Shown piece by piece: positions 5,155-9,784 of a DNA stretch of 9,784 nucleotides. The DNA is from Actinomycetota bacterium (GTDB lineage Bacteria > Actinomycetota > Actinomycetes > Mycobacteriales > Jatrophihabitantaceae). Every line of letters begins with the position of its first letter. Positions within the stretch are counted from its first letter, which is position 1. Location: the NCBI GenBank assembly GCA_019241805.1, contig JAFAWL010000144.1, positions 1-9,784 on the forward strand, given 5' to 3'. The notes under the pieces were generated by a model that did not search any database, was not told the DNA's origin, and saw nothing but the letters and a program-made list of their open reading frames with translations. The position numbers and the translations under genes were made by a program.

Positions 5155-7896
5155 GTGAAGGAGTTCCTCACCTTCGCATTCCTAGGGATCGGCCTCGGTT
5201 CGCTTTATTCTTTGGCGTCGCAGGGCCTGCTCGTGGTCTACCGCGGCTCCGGAATCCTGAACTTTGCTCAGGGTGCGGTGGGCATGGTCGGCGCCTACAT
5301 CTACTGGGAACTGGACCATCAGCACGGGTTGCCTTACGGCGTGGCTTTGATACTCGGCGTTGCCGCGTCGGCCCTGATCGGCGCGTTGACCCAGGTCCTG
5401 ATCATGGGTCCGCTGCGGCGCTCCGCGCCACTCGTGCGCATTGTCGCCACACTTGGTCTTCTGATCGTTCTCCAGGCGGCCGTGATCCTCCGCTACGGAT
5501 CCGGCGTTGTCGTCGTGCATAGTGAGTTGCCCACGACGACCTGGCACATTCTGGGCGGTGTCGCCGTTCAGGAGAGTCGGATGATTCTCCTTGGTATTGC
5601 CGTGGTCATCACAGCGGTACTTTTCTGGGCCTACCGTTATACCTCCTTCGGCCGGGCGACCGCTGCGGTGTCGCAGAACCAGCGCTCGGCCGCGGCGCTG
5701 GGCTGGTCGCCGGATCTCATCGCTACTGCCAACTGGGCCTTAGGTGCGGGGCTCGGCGGCCTCGCGGCGGTGCTAATTGCGCCGATCGCACAGCTTCAGG
5801 CCTCGACGATGACCAACCTGGTCCTCGCCGCGATGGCCGCCGCGCTGATCGCGAGCTTCCGATCATTCCCGATCTGCTTGCTCGCCGGCGTGCTGTTGGG
5901 CATCGGGCAGACCGAGATCCAGAACTACTGGGATGTTCATGTTTCCGGACTGAGCCCGTCGTTCCCGTTCATCGTCATCGTGCTCGTGATGATCGTGCGC
6001 GGACAGGCGCTTCCGCTTCGGGATGCGTTCCTGCAGCGTCTGCCCGCGGTCGGGCGAGCGCACCTGCGGCCGATCGCGATCATTCTGGGCATCGCCATCT
6101 ACTCGGCCGGCATCTTGGCCCTCGACAAGAGCTGGGTGAATGGCTTTATTACCACGTTCGGCTTCGGGCTCGTGCTGCTCTCGATCGTGGTGCTCACCGG
6201 CTACACCGGCCAGATCTCGCTCTGCCAGTTCGCGCTAGCGGGTGTTGGCGCGTACATCGCGAGCCGCTTGGTGTCGGTATGGCACTGGCCGTTCGAACTC
6301 GGTTTCATCGCGGGCATCGTGGGCACGGTCCCAGTAGGCATGATCTTCGCGCTTCCGGCGGTCCGAGCTCGGGGCGTGAACCTGGCAATTGTCACGTTGG
6401 GTCTCGGTACGGCGGTCAACTTGTTGGTGTTCAACAGCGGGCCGCTGACCGGCGGCTTTACAGGCACCGTCGTACCGCATCCAAAGATCTTCGGCTACGA
6501 CATCTTCGCGGTTACCTACCCTCAGCGGTACGCGTTCTTCGGGTTCGTCTTGTTCATCCTCGCCGCCGTGTCCGTCTCCTCGATCCGTCGCAGCCGCACC
6601 GGGCGTCAGCTGATTGCGGTGCGGACGAACGAGCGGGCGGCGGCGGCGTTGGGCATCAACGTGCGCAGCATCAAGCTCTACGCCTTCGGCGTTGCCGCGG
6701 CTATCGCCGCTGCCGGCGGCATCCTAATCGCCTTCGAAAACAAGACCATCTTTTACGGACAGTTCGATCCGTTGACCTCGATCAACGCGATGGCCTGGGC
6801 GGTTATCGGCGGTGTTGGGTTCATCCACGGCGCATCCGTCGGCGCCTGGTTCGCGCCCGGAGCGCTGGGCACCGTGCTCGGCGACAAGATCTACGGGAAT
6901 CTGGGCAATTACATCCTGCTCATCGGTGGCGGCTTCCTGTTGCTCACCGTCCTGCAGACTCCGAACGGTGTGGCCGCGGTGCAGGCCGAGAAGCTTCGTC
7001 CGCTCGGGCAGATGATCGGCCGGCGGGTCAAGTGGCTCTGGGCCGAGCCGAAGCCGATCGAACTGCCGACTCCCGAGCGCCAGCGGGTGGCGCCGAAGAC
7101 GCTGCGGGTGGACAACCTGGTCGTCCGGTACGGGCGAGTCACCGCGGTCGCCGGCTTCTCGACCGAGGTACGACCCGGCACGGTAGTGGGTCTGATCGGG
7201 CCGAACGGCGCCGGCAAGACCTCCGTGATCGACGGCATCACCGGCTTCACGACTCCGACCGAGGGTCGCGTCTACATCGATGAGGTCGATGTGACCGGTA
7301 CCGGTGTCGCCCAGCGGGCCCAGATGGGGCTGAGCCGCTCCTTCCAATCGCTGGAGCTGTTCGAGGATCTCACCGTGTTGGAGAACCTCCGTACCGCCGC
7401 CGACCCACGCGACAAGGTGTCCTACCTGCGGGACCTGGTCTACCCGGTGAATCCGCCACTTCCGGGTACGGCAGTCGCCGCGATCACTGAGTTCCGGCTG
7501 GGCGACGACCTCGATCGGGTCGTGGAGAACCTCAGCTACGGTCAGCGGCGCCTGCTCGCGATCGCCCGTGCTGTCGCGATCAGTCCGAGCATCCTGCTGC
7601 TGGACGAGCCGGCAGCCGGCCTGGGGGAGTCGGAGTCGCGGGAGCTGGCCCAGTTGGTTCGCCGCCTGTGCGATGACTGGGGAATGTCGATCCTGCTCAT
7701 CGAGCACGACATGGACTTCGTCATGAGCATCTGCGACCACATCGAGGTCCTCGACTTCGGCAAGCAGATCGCCACCGGAACGCCGGCAGAGATCAAGAGC
7801 AACCCGCACGTCGTCGCCGCTTATCTCGGCGTCGAGGATCCGGAAGAAGCGGCGCAGGCGGCCGAGGCCGACGCGATGAAGGGAGCAGTCGGATGA
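5155..7896 (+). CDS. Fused LivH-LivM-LivG-type ABC transporter protein (two permeases and one ATPase)
   Basis: A 913-residue membrane protein that joins three normally separate subunits. Residues ~1-290 are a LivH-type permease (GLGSLYSLASQGLLVVYRG, then ILNFAQGAVGMVGAY). Residues ~305-620 are a LivM-type permease (VLTGYTGQISLCQFALAGVGAY). After a hydrophilic linker (~625-655) comes a LivG-type ATPase with Walker A GPNGAGKTS (682-690, K688), SRSFQSLELF after the Q-loop region, signature LSYGQ (793-797), Walker B ILLLDEP (D817, E818) and H-loop His851. LSYGQ and DEPAAGL are normal for LivG. Every motif is intact, and no stop or frameshift occurs at the joints. It probably pairs with the LivF-like protein, since two ATPase domains are needed, to import the ligand delivered by the upstream lipoprotein. 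GTG 5155 has GGAAGGA ending 7 bases upstream. The last 4 bases overlap the next gene's ATG, which implies translational coupling. Confidence 0.93.
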   Translation: MKEFLTFAFLGIGLGSLYSLASQGLLVVYRGSGILNFAQGAVGMVGAYIYWELDHQHGLPYGVALILGVAASALIGALTQVLIMGPLRRSAPLVRIVATLGLLIVLQAAVILRYGSGVVVVHSELPTTTWHILGGVAVQESRMILLGIAVVITAVLFWAYRYTSFGRATAAVSQNQRSAAALGWSPDLIATANWALGAGLGGLAAVLIAPIAQLQASTMTNLVLAAMAAALIASFRSFPICLLAGVLLGIGQTEIQNYWDVHVSGLSPSFPFIVIVLVMIVRGQALPLRDAFLQRLPAVGRAHLRPIAIILGIAIYSAGILALDKSWVNGFITTFGFGLVLLSIVVLTGYTGQISLCQFALAGVGAYIASRLVSVWHWPFELGFIAGIVGTVPVGMIFALPAVRARGVNLAIVTLGLGTAVNLLVFNSGPLTGGFTGTVVPHPKIFGYDIFAVTYPQRYAFFGFVLFILAAVSVSSIRRSRTGRQLIAVRTNERAAAALGINVRSIKLYAFGVAAAIAAAGGILIAFENKTIFYGQFDPLTSINAMAWAVIGGVGFIHGASVGAWFAPGALGTVLGDKIYGNLGNYILLIGGGFLLLTVLQTPNGVAAVQAEKLRPLGQMIGRRVKWLWAEPKPIELPTPERQRVAPKTLRVDNLVVRYGRVTAVAGFSTEVRPGTVVGLIGPNGAGKTSVIDGITGFTTPTEGRVYIDEVDVTGTGVAQRAQMGLSRSFQSLELFEDLTVLENLRTAADPRDKVSYLRDLVYPVNPPLPGTAVAAITEFRLGDDLDRVVENLSYGQRRLLAIARAVAISPSILLLDEPAAGLGESESRELAQLVRRLCDDWGMSILLIEHDMDFVMSICDHIEVLDFGKQIATGTPAEIKSNPHVVAAYLGVEDPEEAAQAAEADAMKGAVG

Positions 7897-8621
7897 CCCA
7901 CGCCACTACTGTCGCCGAGGCGCCCAACACCGGCGCGCCGGTTCTGGAGTGCCATGAGCTGACCGCCGGCTACGGCAAGCAGCCCGTTATCCACGATGTG
8001 TCACTGCAGGTGTTTGCGGGTGAGGTCGTCGTCCTGCTCGGCGCGAACGGCGCCGGCAAGACCACGACGCTGCTCTCGCTGGCCGGTGAGTTACCGGCCA
8101 TGAAGGGTCATGTGTCGCTGCTAGGCCAGAAGACCACGGCGCGGCTGGACAAGCGGGCCCGCAAAGGCCTCGGCTTCGTTACCGAAGAACGCTCGGTCTT
8201 CTTCCAGATGTCGACCATCGACAACTTGAAAGTAGCTCGCTGCGACGTCGAAGCGACCCTCGCCATGTTCCCGCAGCTTCGGGACCGGTTGAAGATCCGC
8301 GGTGGTCTGCTCTCCGGCGGCGAACAGCAGATGACCTCGCTCGGCCGAGCGATGAATCGCAATTCGAAGGTGCTTCTCGCCGACGAGGTGTCCCTCGGCT
8401 TGGCCCCGCTTATCGTCGATGGCCTGCTGGGCCGGTTGCGCGAACAGGCGACAACCAAGGGTCTTGGGGTTCTGCTGGTCGAGCAACACGTGAGTAAAGC
8501 TCTCAAGTACGCCGATCGTGCGTATGTCATGCACAGGGGACGGATCGTGCTGGAAGGTCCCGCGGCCGAGATGCGAAGTCGGGTGCGCGAGATCGAGGCC
8601 ACCTACATGGGCACGGCCTGA
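7893..8621 (+). CDS. LivF-type ABC transporter ATP-binding protein
   Basis: A 242-residue cytoplasmic ATPase, close to the usual 233-240 of LivF. It has Walker A GANGAGKTT (50-58, K56), signature LSGGEQQM (140-147), Walker B VLLADEVSLGL with D164 and catalytic E165, and an H-loop His199 in LVEQH. LivF trademarks are the SLGLAPLIVDGL segment after Walker B and the EERSVFF stretch. Two details differ from the usual family pattern: DEV replaces DEP after the catalytic Glu (V166), and His sits where many LivF proteins have Asn (LVEQN). Both should still permit ATP hydrolysis. The ATG overlaps the fusion gene's TGA (ATGA), with GGAG at 7882-7885. It should form the second half of an asymmetric ATPase pair with the LivG-like domain of the fusion. 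The second flavoprotein gene starts 35 bases downstream with no terminator between them. Confidence 0.93.
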   Translation: MTHATTVAEAPNTGAPVLECHELTAGYGKQPVIHDVSLQVFAGEVVVLLGANGAGKTTTLLSLAGELPAMKGHVSLLGQKTTARLDKRARKGLGFVTEERSVFFQMSTIDNLKVARCDVEATLAMFPQLRDRLKIRGGLLSGGEQQMTSLGRAMNRNSKVLLADEVSLGLAPLIVDGLLGRLREQATTKGLGVLLVEQHVSKALKYADRAYVMHRGRIVLEGPAAEMRSRVREIEATYMGTA

Positions 8622-8643
8622 CGTTTGAATTTTGGTGTTTCTG

Positions 8644-8650
8644 AAGGAGG
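8644..8650 (+). promoter_or_regulatory. Ribosome-binding site of the second flavoprotein gene
   Basis: AAGGAGG ends 6 bases before GTG 8657 and fixes that start. It is a stronger site than anything before the paralogue at 488. Confidence 0.8.
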
Positions 8651-8656
8651 CAGCGC

Positions 8657-9784
8657 GTGTCGGCTGACTATGACCTGCTAGTCGTCGGTTGCGGTGGGGC
8701 TGGTCTGTCCGCCGCTGTTACTTACATCCAAGAGGCGGGTCCGGACGCCCGTGTCGCGGTCCTTGAGCGCTCGAAGCCCGAGGACCGCGGTGGCTCGACG
8801 CGATGGACGACCGCTGGCATGCGGGTCAACGAAGAGTTCGTCCTCGATCCGAACTGGGTCGGTCGGGTGCAGGAAGTGTCGAAGAACCTGGCCGATCTCG
8901 AGTACTGCCTGGTCTTCGAAGCGGCCCTACCGGAACTCGGAACGTTTCTCCGCGCCAGCGGCATCGAGTTCTTGACCAACACACGTTCGATGAACGGCGT
9001 CGTCCGCACGACGCTTCGCCCCAACGGCGGCGGTCTGGCGATCGTGGATGCGTTGGCCAGGCTGGTGGAGGCGGCGCCGAATGCAGCGATCCATTACGAG
9101 ACCGAGGCGGTGCGACTGTCGCTCAACGACGAGGGTCGGGTCGACGGGGTGGATGTCCGGGGTCCGGACGGGCTGCTGAAGACCTATCATGCGCAGTCGG
9201 TTGTACTTGCCTGCGGCGGGTTCGAGGGCAACTACGAGATGCTCACCCAATACGTCGGACAGAATGCCGTCGACCTGAAGATCCTCGCGCCCGGCACTCA
9301 GTACAACAAGGGCGACGGCATCCGGATGGCGACCGAGATCGGCGCGGCGACGTCGGGTCAGTTCGACGGCATTCACGCCGAGTTGGTCGACATCCGTACC
9401 GACCGCGCGGACGCCGTACTTTACGGACACACGTACACGGTCGCGGTGAACGGCGACGCCAAGCGCTTCTACGATGAAGGCGCGAAAGACATCGGCGAGT
9501 CGTTCGAACTCATTGCCTATGACGTGTGGGCCAACCAAGAACAGACTGCGTTCCTGCTCACCGACGAACTCATCATGAGCCGCGAAGAACTGACGGCCCG
9601 TTTCGACACCGACATCCCGCCGGCGAAGGCCGACTCGATCCGCGACCTGGCGCTGCAGTTGGGGCTGGACCCCGATGCGTTGGAGCAGACGGTGAATGAG
9701 TACAACGCCGCCGTGAACGACAACGACTTCGACCCGTGGCGTTTCGACGGGAAGGCAACGGTCGGGATCGAGCCGCCGAAGTCG
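8657..9784 (+). CDS. FAD-dependent oxidoreductase, fumarate reductase/TcuA/KstD-like flavoprotein (copy 2, 3' end outside window)
   Basis: An open frame of 376 codons from GTG 8657 that is still open at the right edge. It starts MSADYDLLVVGCGGAG, with the FAD dinucleotide motif at the extreme N-terminus, and shows the same VLER, GGSTRW, RPNGGG and GDGIRMA motifs as the protein at 488-1915. Hand alignment over about 370 residues gives about 79% identity with one single-codon insertion. A 49-residue stretch is identical (encoded at 9284-9430). By comparison with copy 1, about 92 C-terminal residues, including the expected YAAGE and YHEYPAATS segment, lie beyond the window. It probably performs the same kind of flavin-dependent dehydrogenation on a related substrate, or forms a heteromer with copy 1. 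With only 35 bases after the ATPase gene it is most likely in the same transcript as the transporter. Confidence 0.9.
   Translation, partial: MSADYDLLVVGCGGAGLSAAVTYIQEAGPDARVAVLERSKPEDRGGSTRWTTAGMRVNEEFVLDPNWVGRVQEVSKNLADLEYCLVFEAALPELGTFLRASGIEFLTNTRSMNGVVRTTLRPNGGGLAIVDALARLVEAAPNAAIHYETEAVRLSLNDEGRVDGVDVRGPDGLLKTYHAQSVVLACGGFEGNYEMLTQYVGQNAVDLKILAPGTQYNKGDGIRMATEIGAATSGQFDGIHAELVDIRTDRADAVLYGHTYTVAVNGDAKRFYDEGAKDIGESFELIAYDVWANQEQTAFLLTDELIMSREELTARFDTDIPPAKADSIRDLALQLGLDPDALEQTVNEYNAAVNDNDFDPWRFDGKATVGIEPPKS

Noticed and set aside
6724..7809. 361-codon minus-strand and 334-codon + strand alternative frames over the fusion gene
   Set aside because: They are low-complexity Arg/Gly/Asp shadows, and the LivM and LivG motifs lie in the main frame without interruption.

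Overview
The window is GC-rich (about 60-65% by eye), with GTG/TTG starts, purine-rich ribosome sites, a Ser/Lys-rich lipoprotein leader (AACSSSKK) and long antisense open frames. This fits a high-GC actinomycete; the genus cannot be told from the sequence. All supported genes lie on the + strand and look like one catabolic/transport locus, continuing past the right edge.

Layout: (i) 1-487 is non-coding leader. It carries four copies of a 15-bp dyad-type site (core GTCAGAC-T-GTCTGAC; two are perfect) spaced about 60 bp apart, and possibly the ribosome site of a divergent gene beyond the left edge. (ii) 488-1915 encodes an FAD-dependent oxidoreductase of the fumarate reductase/TcuA/KstD-like superfamily. 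(iii) 2079-3593 encodes an NAD(P)-dependent aldehyde dehydrogenase with all catalytic residues. (iv) 3783-5066 encodes a LivJ-type substrate-binding lipoprotein, followed by a perfect 16-bp hairpin. (v) 5155-7896 encodes one 913-residue protein joining both permeases (LivH-like, LivM-like) and one ATPase (LivG-like). (vi) 7893-8621 encodes the second ATPase (LivF-like), overlapping the fusion gene by 4 bp. (vii) 8657 to the right edge is the 5' 376 codons of a second flavoprotein, about 79% identical to the first by hand alignment.

Working model (inference): the binding protein and the two-polypeptide ABC transporter import an unidentified small organic acid, amino-acid-like or aromatic compound. 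The paired flavoproteins and the aldehyde dehydrogenase oxidise it or its breakdown products. Expression is probably controlled by a dimeric repressor or activator at the upstream operator array. The hairpin probably keeps the binding protein more abundant than the membrane and ATPase parts. No mobile elements, CRISPR arrays, tRNA or rRNA genes were seen.
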